Positions 43,086 to 50,726 are shown, counted from the stretch's first letter. The stretch is 64,000 nucleotides of DNA from Pelomonas aquatica (GCF_026712205.1 NZ_JAPPUW010000001.1:372001-436000), one strand, 5' to 3'. Notes: generated by a model from the sequence alone, not told the origin. A program made the numbers and translations.

Positions 43086-43334
43086 TCAGCGCAGAGATCG
43101 CCCGTCGCCGCGGTTCAGCAAGGCCGTGAGGTGTTTGCACAGGTTCTCGCCGGTCGTCGTCAGGCGCAGCGTGCCGCCCTGCCATTCGAGCCAGTGCAGG
43201 GCCACGTAGTCATCGATATAGCCCTCGGCGATCTCGGCCGCGCGCCGCTGCTTGAGCAGGTCGACGGTGGCGAGCAACCGGTCACGGAGCACGTCGCGTC
43301 GCGTTGCAGCGGGGGACGAGGCGGATGGGGTCAT
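43086..43334 (-). CDS. small conserved-looking protein upstream of the Suv3-like helicase, unknown
   Basis: 82-residue predicted soluble protein with two helices (RRDVLRDRLLATVDLLKQRRAAEIAEGYIDDYV in adjacent stretches) and a C-terminal WLEWQGGTLRLTTTGENLCKHL segment with the look of a winged-helix wing. The ATG at 43334 has GGAG eight bases upstream, which argues that it is real. It lies 53 bases upstream of the helicase on the same strand. I do not recognise a family; a role as helicase cofactor or small DNA-binding protein is a guess from position and shape. Confidence 0.6.
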   Translation of the reverse strand: MTPSASSPAATRRDVLRDRLLATVDLLKQRRAAEIAEGYIDDYVALHWLEWQGGTLRLTTTGENLCKHLTALLNRGDGRSLR

Positions 43335-43464
43335 CGAGATCTCCGGCAAGGATCAACGCGGACGGGGCTTCTCGGCCGAGTGGAACACAGCTGGGAGGCG
43401 GGTTGATGTCGGTGGCGGGAAATTGGCGTGGCGACTGCGGCCAAACGATGGGCTCCCGCATGCC

Positions 43465-43476
43465 TACACTCGAGCC
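43465..43476 (+). promoter_or_regulatory. -10-like hexamer directly upstream of mntA-like gene
   Basis: TACACT (43465-43470) matches the -10 consensus at four of six positions and ends six bases before the ATG; no ribosome-binding site or convincing -35 is visible. This suggests a leaderless toxin-antitoxin transcript, perhaps autoregulated. Confidence 0.35.
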
Positions 43477-43782
43477 ATGCATCTCAGCATCGCTCAGGCC
43501 CGCGAAGCCCTTGCCGCCCTGTGCCGCCGCCATCACATAGCGCGGCTGGAGGTGTTCGGCTCTGCGGCACGCGGTGACGACTTCAGGCCGCAGAGCGACG
43601 CCGACCTGCTGGTCGCCTTCGAGCCCGGCTTCCGCGTCGGCCTCGACGAATGGGACGCGGCCCGGCGTGATCTCGAGTCCGTGTTGGGGCGTCGGGTCGA
43701 CCTTGTGCAGGCGGACGCGGTGCGCAACCCGTTCGTGCTGCGCCAGATCGAGCGGGAGCGCGAGCTGCTCTATGCGGCGTGA
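43477..43782 (+). CDS. mntA: MntA-type minimal nucleotidyltransferase antitoxin
   Basis: 101-residue minimal nucleotidyltransferase with the catalytic GSAARGDDFRPQSDADLLV motif (Gly-Ser and the Asp-x-Asp pair, about residues 27-45) and the third acidic residue near RRVDLVQ. In HepT/MntA modules the MntA enzyme neutralises the HEPN RNase toxin by adding AMP groups to it. It overlaps the HepT gene by 11 bases, the typical arrangement. The start is the ATG at 43477; the in-frame sequence upstream has no family similarity. Confidence 0.93.
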   Translation: MHLSIAQAREALAALCRRHHIARLEVFGSAARGDDFRPQSDADLLVAFEPGFRVGLDEWDAARRDLESVLGRRVDLVQADAVRNPFVLRQIERERELLYAA

Positions 43783-44125
43783 TCCGCGAGCCTTCCTGTG
43801 GGATGCGCTGAGCGCCGCCGAGGCGATACAGGGTTTTGTGCAGGGCCGGGATGCAGGGTTGTACGCGGCTGATGAGCTGCTGCACTCAGCGGTGGAGCGC
43901 AAGTTCGAGATCATTGGCGAGGCTCTGGGCCAATTGGCGAGGGTCGACGCCGAATTGGCCACACACGTGCCGCGCCTGGCCCAGATCGTGGCTTTCCGGA
44001 ATGTGTTGATCCACGGATACGCCGTCGTGAATCATGCGACGGTGTGGAACGTCGTCCAGGACGCGCTGCCAGAGTTGACCGCCACGTTGCGACGACTGCT
44101 CAGCGAGGCAGATCCCGGCTCTTGA
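43772..44125 (+). CDS. hepT: HepT-type HEPN-domain RNase toxin (DUF86)
   Basis: 117-residue HEPN protein. The HEPN active-site motif R-x4-H is present in FRNVLIHGYAVV (about residues 75-86), and a Tyr follows the motif, the site typically adenylylated by MntA. FLWDALSAAEAIQGFV and AVERKFEIIGEALGQL are standard DUF86 helices. It probably cleaves RNA unless modified by MntA. It overlaps mntA by 11 bases. Its last 26 bases overlap the 3' end of a convergent unknown gene, which suggests insertion of one of the units against the other. Confidence 0.93.
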   Translation: MRRDPRAFLWDALSAAEAIQGFVQGRDAGLYAADELLHSAVERKFEIIGEALGQLARVDAELATHVPRLAQIVAFRNVLIHGYAVVNHATVWNVVQDALPELTATLRRLLSEADPGS

Positions 44126-44741
44126 GACGCGCCAGCCTTTGGGGAAGAAAGACGAAGTACGGCGAGTCGGATTTCACCCAGGCGGGTTTGGCTTTGGCAA
44201 CGGCACGGGCCATCGCCTCTTCCAGCGCCGAATCCGTCGCCAGACTCTTCAGCAGCGGCGTGAATAACCGCTCAAAGTCCGCCGCCCAAACGTGAATGTT
44301 CGGCTTGTTCGTGTCATGGCCCAGGGTCATGGCCCAGCTCGGGTTGATGCTGTCTTCCCTCTCGCACCATTTCAAATGCGAGAGGCAATAGCCAATGCAG
44401 GGCTCGAAGCCCTCAAATAGCGCACTCTTTGTCCCGCTCATCCACGGGTCCGAAGGTTCACTCACCTCGTGAAGCGTCTTTGACCTGATCACCGCGCGGC
44501 AGCTGAACGTCGCGTAACCGTTGTCGGCGCTGACGGCGCTCAGGCCGACGCTGGCCTTGATCGTCGGCCCCAGCGCCATCGTGAATGGGACAAGGGCACC
44601 TTCTTTCCACGTTGTTGGGCCATCGCACCCTTGGCGTTGCAAGAAGTCAATGGCGAAGTCGAACGCGGGGGCGGACTGCAGTCCCCACCAACGCAGCGTG
44701 GACTTGGGAGCGTTCGAAAGCGATTTGATGGGCTTTGGCAT
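44100..44741 (-). CDS. unknown protein coupled to the caspase-deacetylase gene
   Basis: 213-residue predicted soluble protein that I do not recognise. Features seen: an N-terminal LRWWGLQSAPAFDFAIDFLQ segment, five cysteines, a central GFEPCIGYCLSHLKWCERED region, an aromatic NIHVWAADFERLF segment and a basic C-terminus. Codon use looks less GC-rich than neighbours, suggesting recent acquisition. Its ATG lies one base after the stop of the deacetylase-caspase gene, so translation is probably coupled and the products may work together. It overlaps the convergent HepT gene by 26 bases. No function is proposed. Confidence 0.72.
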   Translation of the reverse strand: MPKPIKSLSNAPKSTLRWWGLQSAPAFDFAIDFLQRQGCDGPTTWKEGALVPFTMALGPTIKASVGLSAVSADNGYATFSCRAVIRSKTLHEVSEPSDPWMSGTKSALFEGFEPCIGYCLSHLKWCEREDSINPSWAMTLGHDTNKPNIHVWAADFERLFTPLLKSLATDSALEEAMARAVAKAKPAWVKSDSPYFVFLPQRLARLKSRDLPR

Positions 44742-44742
44742 C

Positions 44743-47484
44743 TCACAACGCCTTCGGCCTCGTCCCCTCCGACGGATTCGCAATCCACCCCTGCAACTCC
44801 GCCGCCCGCGCATGCCTGGGCGCCAACTCCAGGAAGGTCTTGTAGGCCGCCATCGCCTTGGCGTCGTCGCCGGCCTGCAGCCGCGCATCACCCAGATTGA
44901 GCCAGGCCAGCGCGCGGCTGCCGTCCATGTCGACGGCCTTCTCGAACCACGCGGCCGCATCGGCGGGCTTGCCGCGGCGGTAGAGCACAAAGCCCAGGTT
45001 GTTGGCGGCAAGAGCGAACTTGGGTTGCAGCTGCAGCGCCTCCTTGAACGCGGCCTCGGCCTCGTCGTAGCGGCGCTCGCGGTAGAGCTGCAGGCCGCGG
45101 TCGTTGGCGCGCTGGGCGGCCACGCGGGCGCCGGGGTCGACGCGCACGGTCGGCGCGGCAAGCGCCTGGTCCTTGCCGTCCAGGCCCTTGATCGTCACCT
45201 GCACGGCGCTGGCCGCGGTCGCCACCTGGCGGCCGGCGCTGCTGGCCTCGTCAACCTTCAGCGCGAGCCGGCTGGCCCTGTCGTCCAGCTGGGCCACGGC
45301 GCCGCTCAGCGCCGGCTCCTGTGCCACCGGCAGCTCGAAGACGAATTCGCCGCCCTCGCTGCCCGGCAGGCTGCCGAAGGCGGGGGTCTGGTGGGCGATG
45401 GCCGACACGGCGGGCGCGACGTAGGCGGCCAGCTCGGTGGCGGTGATGAGGCCGTCGCCATTCAGGTCGGCCTTGCCGGACAGCGCCTGCAGCAGCGTCC
45501 ACGTGAACACCGAGTGGCCGCCGGGGCCGTCGTCGGCGACCTGCTGGTCGGCGCCGCCGGCGGTCATCATCTGGCGGCCGATGCGGCGCGCGTTGGTGCG
45601 GGCGAAGTTGCTGTCCGCCGCCGCCGAGCCGCCGCGGGTCAGGCCCAGGCCGGAGTAGCAGGCGTCGATGACGAAGAGGGCGTGCTTGGCGGTGATGGCT
45701 TCGGCCACCTCCTGCAGCTGCGGCATCGCGATGGCGTCGGCCTGCAGGTTGTTCAGGCCGGCGTCCACCGGCACGATGTAGCCGACCTCGCGGCCGCTGG
45801 GCAGCTTGCGCGTGCTGCCGTGGCCGGCGAAGAAGACGAAGACGCGGTCGTCGCGCTTCACGCGCTTGGGGTCGCCGAAGCGGTCGTTGAGCGCCTTCAG
45901 GATGTTGGCGCGCGTCGCGTCGGCATCGGTCAGCAGCGTGACGTGGTCGGCCGCGAAGCCGAAGCGCGTGACCAGGGTGTCGCGCATGGCCTGGGCGTCG
46001 CGCACCGCATGCGACAGCCTGGGCCAGGCCGTGTATTGGTTGATGCCGATGACCAGTGCATGGCTGTCGCGGTAAAGCTCGCCCGCGGCGGGTGGCGGCG
46101 CGGCGGCGGCCTTCTCGGCCGAGACGACGAACTGGCCGCCCTGGTAGCTGGCGAAGCGCCAGCCCTCGGCGGCGAGCTGGTCCAGCACCAGCGGCAGGGC
46201 CTGCACGGTGCGGGCGTGGATGTCGTGGAAGAGCACGATGCCGCGCTGCTGCCTGTCCAGCTCGGCCATCACGCGGGCGGCGATGCTCTTGGGGATGGGG
46301 TCGCTCCAGTCCAGCGAGTCCACGTTCCACATCATCGAGCGCAGCTTCAGCGTCTCGATGGTGGTCAGCGCGCCGTCGTTGCGGGCACCGTAGGGGAAGC
46401 GGAACAGCGCGTCGCCGTTGCGGCCCGCGGCGTCCAGCAGCGCCTCCGTGTTGGCGGCCTCCTCCTTGACCTTGGGCAGCTCGAACTTGCTCATCAGCCC
46501 GTGCGTGAAGCTGTGGTTGGCGATCTGGTGGCCGGCGGCCAGCACCCGCTTGGCCACCGCGCTGCCATTGCCGGGCTGCACGGCGCCGGCGGCGTCCACC
46601 TTGCCCAGGTTCTGGCCCAGCTCAAAGAACACGGCCGGCGCGTTGTAGCGCTTCAGGATCTCCAGGATCTCGTCGGTGTAGTGCGGGTGCGGGCCGTCGT
46701 CGAAGGTCAGCAGCACGGTCTTGGGCGGCAGCTTGTCGCCGAAGACCTCGCGCTCCTTGGCGGCCACGCCGCGCAGGCCGCCCGAAGCGGCGGAGGCCGG
46801 CGGCTCGGGCGTCAGGTCCGCCGCCGCGGGCAGCTGTGCGCCGTACTGCTTCATGACCGCCTCGCGCGTGTGCAGCACCTTGAGCTTGGCGACGTAGTCG
46901 GCCCACTTCTCGCGCTTGAGCGCCATGCCGCGCTTCGCAAAGCCGCCGAAGACGTCCTTGAGCTCCTGCTCATAGGCCTTCTCGACTTCGGCCAGCGTGT
47001 CCAGGTCGTCCTGCGCGCGGCGCGCGAGCTTGATGCCCTCCAGCGTCTGCGCCGTCTTCAGCCCCGTGGCGAGCTGGCTCAGCACCTCCTTGAACGCGAG
47101 GCGGTCGGCGTCGAACCAGCCCGGCTCGCTCTCGATGCGCGTCAGCAGCGCGGCCGTGGCCTCCAGCGCGTCGGGCTTCAGCGCCGCGTCGGCCAGGTGC
47201 TGCTGGCCTTGCAGCAGTTCGTGGAAGAGCTGCTGGCCCAGGGCCTGCACCTCGCTGCGCTGCACCGGCGGCAGCGCGGCCTCGCCGTCCATCAGCACGA
47301 TGATCCGGCGGTGCAGGGCCAGCAGGCCGTCGGCCTCGTCGCGCAGCTGGGCCGTGGCGCCGGCGTCCTGCGCGGCGGAGGCGGCGGGCAGCGCGGCGGG
47401 AACATCGTTGACGCGCTGGCAGGCGCTCAGCGCGAGGGCAGCGGTCAGCAGCAGGGCGGTCTGGGCGTGGCGCAGGGCGGGCAT
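44743..47484 (-). CDS. lipoprotein fusion: polysaccharide deacetylase, caspase-like peptidase (C14), EF-hand-like loop and TPRs
   Basis: 913-residue protein. A lipoprotein signal (lipobox LSAC, Cys22) is followed by a helical region (about 30-240). Next is a NodB-type polysaccharide deacetylase domain (about 250-450) with LLTFDDGPHPHYT near 260 and the zinc motif NHSFTHG near 323. A C14 caspase-like domain (about 475-720) follows, with catalytic His in VFFAGHGS (about 551) and Cys in VIDACYSGLG (about 608). An EF-hand-like loop DLNGDGLITATEL lies near 675, and TPR units occupy the last 130 residues. Both enzyme domains look intact. It would sit on the periplasmic side of a membrane. The start is the ATG at 47484; a TTG two codons earlier is possible. 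Confidence 0.88.
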   Translation of the reverse strand: MPALRHAQTALLLTAALALSACQRVNDVPAALPAASAAQDAGATAQLRDEADGLLALHRRIIVLMDGEAALPPVQRSEVQALGQQLFHELLQGQQHLADAALKPDALEATAALLTRIESEPGWFDADRLAFKEVLSQLATGLKTAQTLEGIKLARRAQDDLDTLAEVEKAYEQELKDVFGGFAKRGMALKREKWADYVAKLKVLHTREAVMKQYGAQLPAAADLTPEPPASAASGGLRGVAAKEREVFGDKLPPKTVLLTFDDGPHPHYTDEILEILKRYNAPAVFFELGQNLGKVDAAGAVQPGNGSAVAKRVLAAGHQIANHSFTHGLMSKFELPKVKEEAANTEALLDAAGRNGDALFRFPYGARNDGALTTIETLKLRSMMWNVDSLDWSDPIPKSIAARVMAELDRQQRGIVLFHDIHARTVQALPLVLDQLAAEGWRFASYQGGQFVVSAEKAAAAPPPAAGELYRDSHALVIGINQYTAWPRLSHAVRDAQAMRDTLVTRFGFAADHVTLLTDADATRANILKALNDRFGDPKRVKRDDRVFVFFAGHGSTRKLPSGREVGYIVPVDAGLNNLQADAIAMPQLQEVAEAITAKHALFVIDACYSGLGLTRGGSAAADSNFARTNARRIGRQMMTAGGADQQVADDGPGGHSVFTWTLLQALSGKADLNGDGLITATELAAYVAPAVSAIAHQTPAFGSLPGSEGGEFVFELPVAQEPALSGAVAQLDDRASRLALKVDEASSAGRQVATAASAVQVTIKGLDGKDQALAAPTVRVDPGARVAAQRANDRGLQLYRERRYDEAEAAFKEALQLQPKFALAANNLGFVLYRRGKPADAAAWFEKAVDMDGSRALAWLNLGDARLQAGDDAKAMAAYKTFLELAPRHARAAELQGWIANPSEGTRPKAL

Positions 47485-47537
47485 GGTCAAGCTGGGGCCG
47501 GGGACGGGCGTGATTGTGCTGCCCGCCGTCCGCGCGC

Positions 47538-47572
47538 TTGCCGGTATTTGTCACTTCGAGTATTCTGGAAAT
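47538..47572 (+). promoter_or_regulatory. promoter and likely ArsR operator of the ars operon
   Basis: TTGCCG (47538-47543) and TATTCT (47561-47566) are separated by exactly 17 bases, four of six matches each to the sigma-70 hexamers. The ATG of arsR follows six bases later without a ribosome-binding site, so the message may be leaderless. The AT-rich TTCGAGTATTCTGGAA (47555-47570) overlaps the -10 and is a plausible ArsR operator. Confidence 0.6.
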
Positions 47573-47890
47573 ATGGATGAGCAGGACGTCGTCAAAGCCC
47601 TGGCCGCGCTGGCCCAGCCCGTGCGGCTCAAGGTCTTCCGCGCCCTCGTCGTCACCGGCGATGCCGGGCTCACGCCGGGCACGATGGCCGAGGGCCTGGA
47701 CATCCCGGCCAACACGCTGTCCTTCCACCTGAAGGAACTGGTCAACGCCGGCCTCGTGACGCAGGAGCGGTCCAGCCGCAACCTGATCTGCCGCGCCGCC
47801 TATCCGCGCATGAACGCGCTGCTGGGCTATCTGACCGAGAACTGCTGCCAGGGCGCCGATTGCGGCCTGCCGGCGGCCCGCTGCTGCTGA
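47573..47890 (+). CDS. arsR: ArsR-type metalloregulator of the ars operon
   Basis: 105-residue winged-HTH repressor. The HTH is DIPANTLSFHLKELVNAGLV in the middle of the protein. There is no ELCVCDL-type cysteine pair in the HTH; instead the C-terminus carries a cluster, ENCCQGADC and AARCC, which is the likely arsenite site. This is similar to ArsR proteins that bind As(III) at C-terminal cysteines. Binding of arsenite would release the operator overlapping the promoter. The arsC gene starts five bases downstream. Confidence 0.93.
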   Translation: MDEQDVVKALAALAQPVRLKVFRALVVTGDAGLTPGTMAEGLDIPANTLSFHLKELVNAGLVTQERSSRNLICRAAYPRMNALLGYLTENCCQGADCGLPAARCC

Positions 47891-47894
47891 ACGC

Positions 47895-48401
47895 ATGACC
47901 ACCCACGTCCTCATCCTCTGCACCCACAACTCGGCCCGCAGCGTGCTGGCCGAGGGCATGCTCAACCACTGGGCCGGCGGGCTCGGCGTCGACCTGCGCG
48001 CCCACAGCGCCGGCAGCGCGCCCAGCGGCCGCATCCATCCCTTCGCGCTCGAGGCGCTGCAGCGGGCGGGTGTCGACACCACGGGCTGCCGCAGCAAGAG
48101 CTGGGACGAGTTCATGGCGCCCACGGCGCCGCCGCTGTCCATCGTCATCACGGTCTGCGACAGCGCGGCGGCCGAGGCCTGCCCGGTGTTCCACGGCGGC
48201 GCGGGCGGCGCGCCCCTCAGGCTGCATTGGGGCTACCCGGACCCGTCCAACGCCGAGGGCGGCGACGAGGGCCGGCGCCGCGCCTTCGAGCTGACGCGCC
48301 AGGCCATCGGCTACCGCATGCTGCAGCTGCTGAGCCTGCCGCTGGCCACGCTGGGCCGGGCCGAGCTGCAGCAGCGCCTGGCCGAGATCACCGCGTCGTG
48401 A
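47895..48401 (+). CDS. arsC: arsenate reductase ArsC (low-molecular-weight phosphatase type)
   Basis: 168-residue arsenate reductase of the thioredoxin/LMW-PTP family. The P-loop is CTHNSARSV (Cys9, Arg15). Conserved VITVCDSAAAEACPVF holds the later redox cysteines, and WGYPDPSN has the catalytic Asp. It reduces As(V) to As(III). It starts five bases after arsR and overlaps the aquaporin gene by four bases. The tail of about 30 residues after the PTP fold is a little longer than usual. Confidence 0.94.
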   Translation: MTTHVLILCTHNSARSVLAEGMLNHWAGGLGVDLRAHSAGSAPSGRIHPFALEALQRAGVDTTGCRSKSWDEFMAPTAPPLSIVITVCDSAAAEACPVFHGGAGGAPLRLHWGYPDPSNAEGGDEGRRRAFELTRQAIGYRMLQLLSLPLATLGRAELQQRLAEITAS

Positions 48402-49060
48402 CGGCGGAGCTGCGCCGCCGCCTGTTCGCCGAATGCCTCGGCACGGCCCTGCTGCTGGCCGTCGTCATCGGCTCCGGCGTCATGGCCGAGCGCCTGGCGG
48501 GCGGCAATGCCGCGCTGGCGCTGCTGGCCAACACGCTGGCCACGGTCGGCGGCCTCTACGTGCTGATCGAGGTCTTGGCGCCGGTCAGCGGCGCGCATTT
48601 CAACCCGGCGGTGTCGCTGGTTATGGCCGTGCGCGGCCGGCTGGCCGCCGGCGCGCTGGCGGCCTATGTCGCCGCCCAGCTGCTGGGCGCCGTGCTGGGG
48701 GCCTGGCTGGCCCATGCGATGTTCGACATGAGCCTGCTGCAGTTCTCCGCCAGGCCGCGCGGCGGCACGGGGCAGTGGGTCGCCGAGGCCGTGGCCACGT
48801 CCGGCCTGCTGCTCGTCGTGCTGCGCGCGCCGGCCTCGCGGGTGGCCGCCATGGTGGCGGCCTACATCGGCGCGGCCTACTGGTTCACGTCGTCCACGGC
48901 CTTTGCCAACCCGGCCGCCGCCTTCGGCCGCATGTTCAGCGACAGCTTTGCCGGCATCGCGCCGGCCAGCGTGCCGGGCTTCGTCGCGGCCGAGTTGGCC
49001 GGCGCGGCGCTGGCCCTGGCCGTGCATCGCGGCCTTGGGGCCGGCTCGCGCGACGACTGA
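48398..49060 (+). CDS. aqpS: MIP family aquaglyceroporin, probably arsenite channel AqpS
   Basis: 220-residue six-helix channel protein. The first pore loop has SGAHFNPAVSL (canonical NPA) and the second has AFANPAAAFGR (NPA). The GTG start overlaps the arsC stop (GTGA). In the arsR-arsC-aqpS order known from Sinorhizobium, arsenite made by ArsC leaves the cell by downhill movement through AqpS instead of a pump; no arsB or acr3 is present here, which fits. A short hairpin follows the stop. Confidence 0.9.
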   Translation: MTAELRRRLFAECLGTALLLAVVIGSGVMAERLAGGNAALALLANTLATVGGLYVLIEVLAPVSGAHFNPAVSLVMAVRGRLAAGALAAYVAAQLLGAVLGAWLAHAMFDMSLLQFSARPRGGTGQWVAEAVATSGLLLVVLRAPASRVAAMVAAYIGAAYWFTSSTAFANPAAAFGRMFSDSFAGIAPASVPGFVAAELAGAALALAVHRGLGAGSRDD

Positions 49061-49089
49061 CGCCGCCCGCTTCCCTACCCCGGGCGGCG
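49061..49089. terminator. hairpin between aqpS and the metallo-hydrolase gene
   Basis: Nine-base arms CGCCGCCCG / CGGGCGGCG (49061-49069 and 49081-49089) with an 11-base loop, beginning at the aqpS stop and lying 27 bases past the convergent metallo-hydrolase stop. There is no T-run. Confidence 0.4.
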
Positions 49090-49115
49090 TGCCCGCGCCC
49101 ATCCCCGTGGTACCG

Positions 49116-50258
49116 CTAATCCAGCGGCCAGGGCATGGCCTGCGGCAGCTTGCCCGGGTCTTTCTCCGGCTCGGCCGGCTTCGCGCGCCGGTGCGAGGGC
49201 AGGTCCGCCGCGCGCCACCAGGGCGTGGCGGGCTCGCCGTGGGCCGGCTCCACGGCCTCGCCGAGCCGCGGCATCAGCAGCCGGGCGCCCTGCCGGGGGC
49301 CGAGCTTCAGCAGCGTCTCGGCCGGCTGGTCCCAGTCGTGCAGGGCCAGGCTGAACGTGCCCCAGTGCACCGGCAGGAAGGCGCCGCCGCCGAGCAATTG
49401 CAGCGCCTTCAACGCGTTCTCCGGCCCGAGGTGGATGTCGCCCCAGGACGGGTGGAAGGCGCCCACCTCCAGCATGACGAGGTCGAAGGGGCCGAAGCGC
49501 TCGCGGATGCCGGCGTATTCGCCCGTCAGCCCGGTGTCGCCGCTGAAGAAGACGCGGTGCCGCGGCGTCTCGATGACGAGGGACGACCACAGCGTCGCGT
49601 TGCGGTCGCCCAGCGAGCGGCCCGAGAAGTGCTGCGACGGCGTGGCGTGGATGCGCAGCCCGGCCGCCGGGTGCTGCCAGTGCTCCCACCAGTCCAGCTC
49701 GATGATGCGCTCGGCCGGCACGCCCCAGGCCTGCAGATGGGCGCCCACGCCCAGCGAGGTGATGAAGGGCATGTTCTGCAGCTTCACCAGCTCGCGGATG
49801 CTGCCGTGGTCCAGGTGGTCGTAGTGGTCGTGCGAGATGACGACGGCGTCCAGCGGCGGCAGGGCCTTCAGGCCCAGCGGCACCGGCTGGAAGCGCTTCG
49901 GGCCGGCCAGCTGCGAGGGCGACGCGCGCCGGCCCCAGACCGGGTCGGTCAGCACGCGCAGGCCGTCGATCTCGACCATCACCGTGGAGTGGCCCAGCCA
50001 GGTCGCGCGCAGGCCGCTGCCGGCCGGTTTGAGCCAGGCGTCCAGCGGGTTCACGGAAGGCAGCGGCCCCGGCGGCGTGCGCCGGCCCTCCGAGCACAGG
50101 AAGTCGCCCAGCGACGGCCGCTCGCTGCCGTCGCGCAGCCCGGGCTGGATGGGGTGGACGTTGCGAAAGCCCTCGCCGGCGTCGGTCTTCAGGTAGCGGG
50201 GCGAGGCCCGCATGCGTTCCAGGCGCAGGCCGGCGGCGCGCTTGCCGAGTGATTTCAT
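49116..50258 (-). CDS. metallo-beta-lactamase-fold hydrolase (UlaG/NAPE-PLD-like)
   Basis: 380-residue zinc hydrolase. The metal motif is VVISHDHYDHLDHGSI (HxHxDH, near residue 140), with preceding WLGHSTVMVEIDGLRVLTDPVW (typical of the UlaG/NAPE-PLD group) and later FFSGDTGLTGEY and PVHWGTF providing further ligands. Homologues include N-acylphosphatidylethanolamine phospholipase D and L-ascorbate-6-phosphate lactonase; the substrate cannot be assigned. The length fits the NAPE-PLD-like group. There is no clear signal peptide. A 20-base GC palindrome (50267-50286) lies just upstream. Confidence 0.92.
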   Translation of the reverse strand: MKSLGKRAAGLRLERMRASPRYLKTDAGEGFRNVHPIQPGLRDGSERPSLGDFLCSEGRRTPPGPLPSVNPLDAWLKPAGSGLRATWLGHSTVMVEIDGLRVLTDPVWGRRASPSQLAGPKRFQPVPLGLKALPPLDAVVISHDHYDHLDHGSIRELVKLQNMPFITSLGVGAHLQAWGVPAERIIELDWWEHWQHPAAGLRIHATPSQHFSGRSLGDRNATLWSSLVIETPRHRVFFSGDTGLTGEYAGIRERFGPFDLVMLEVGAFHPSWGDIHLGPENALKALQLLGGGAFLPVHWGTFSLALHDWDQPAETLLKLGPRQGARLLMPRLGEAVEPAHGEPATPWWRAADLPSHRRAKPAEPEKDPGKLPQAMPWPLD

Positions 50259-50266
50259 CGAGGCTG

Positions 50267-50286
50267 CGGGGCCGGCGCCGGCCCCG
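50267..50286. repeat. 20-base perfect GC palindrome between cupin and metallo-hydrolase genes
   Basis: CGGGGCCGGC followed directly by GCCGGCCCCG. It lies 60 bases past the cupin stop and nine bases before the metallo-hydrolase ATG on the minus strand, so it could form a hairpin near the ribosome-binding region. No T-run is present. Confidence 0.4.
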
Positions 50287-50345
50287 GAAAGCGGGAGACC
50301 CGAGGAAGTGGCGGTGGGGGCGGCAGTTTCAAGGCGCGACGCCGG

Positions 50346-50726
50346 TCAGGCCGGCCGGTGCTCGGTGCCGGCCCCCATCGTGATGAAGAGCATGCGGCTG
50401 GGCCGGAACACCTTGGCCGTGTGCCAGACGCCGCGCGGCACGACGACGGCGCCGCGGCCCGCGATGCGCTGCGCGGCGACGCCCTCGGGCGTCTCCAGCC
50501 GGAACTCGATGTCGCCGTCCAGCAGGTAGACGAACTCGTCGCCGTGGGGGTGGATCTCCCAGCTGCCCCAGTCGGCCTCGCATTCGAACTCCGACACCAG
50601 CCAGTCGCGGCCGAGCGCGTCCATTGCCTCTTCGGGCTGGGACCAGAACTCGGCGCCGCCGGCCTGCCGGCGGATGCCACCGCGGGCGTCGAGCAGCGCA
50701 TAGATCGCATCGGGCAGGAATGTCAT
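50346..50726 (-). CDS. cupin-domain protein
   Basis: 126-residue single cupin barrel. Motif 1 is WEIHPHGDEFVYLLDGDIEF (His-x-His...Glu pattern) and motif 2 is VVPRGVWHTAKVF with the last His, so a metal site is likely. Typical roles are ligand binding or small-molecule dioxygenase or isomerase activity; none can be assigned. It lies 52 bases downstream of the histidine kinase gene on the same strand and might share its transcript. Confidence 0.9.
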   Translation of the reverse strand: MTFLPDAIYALLDARGGIRRQAGGAEFWSQPEEAMDALGRDWLVSEFECEADWGSWEIHPHGDEFVYLLDGDIEFRLETPEGVAAQRIAGRGAVVVPRGVWHTAKVFRPSRMLFITMGAGTEHRPA

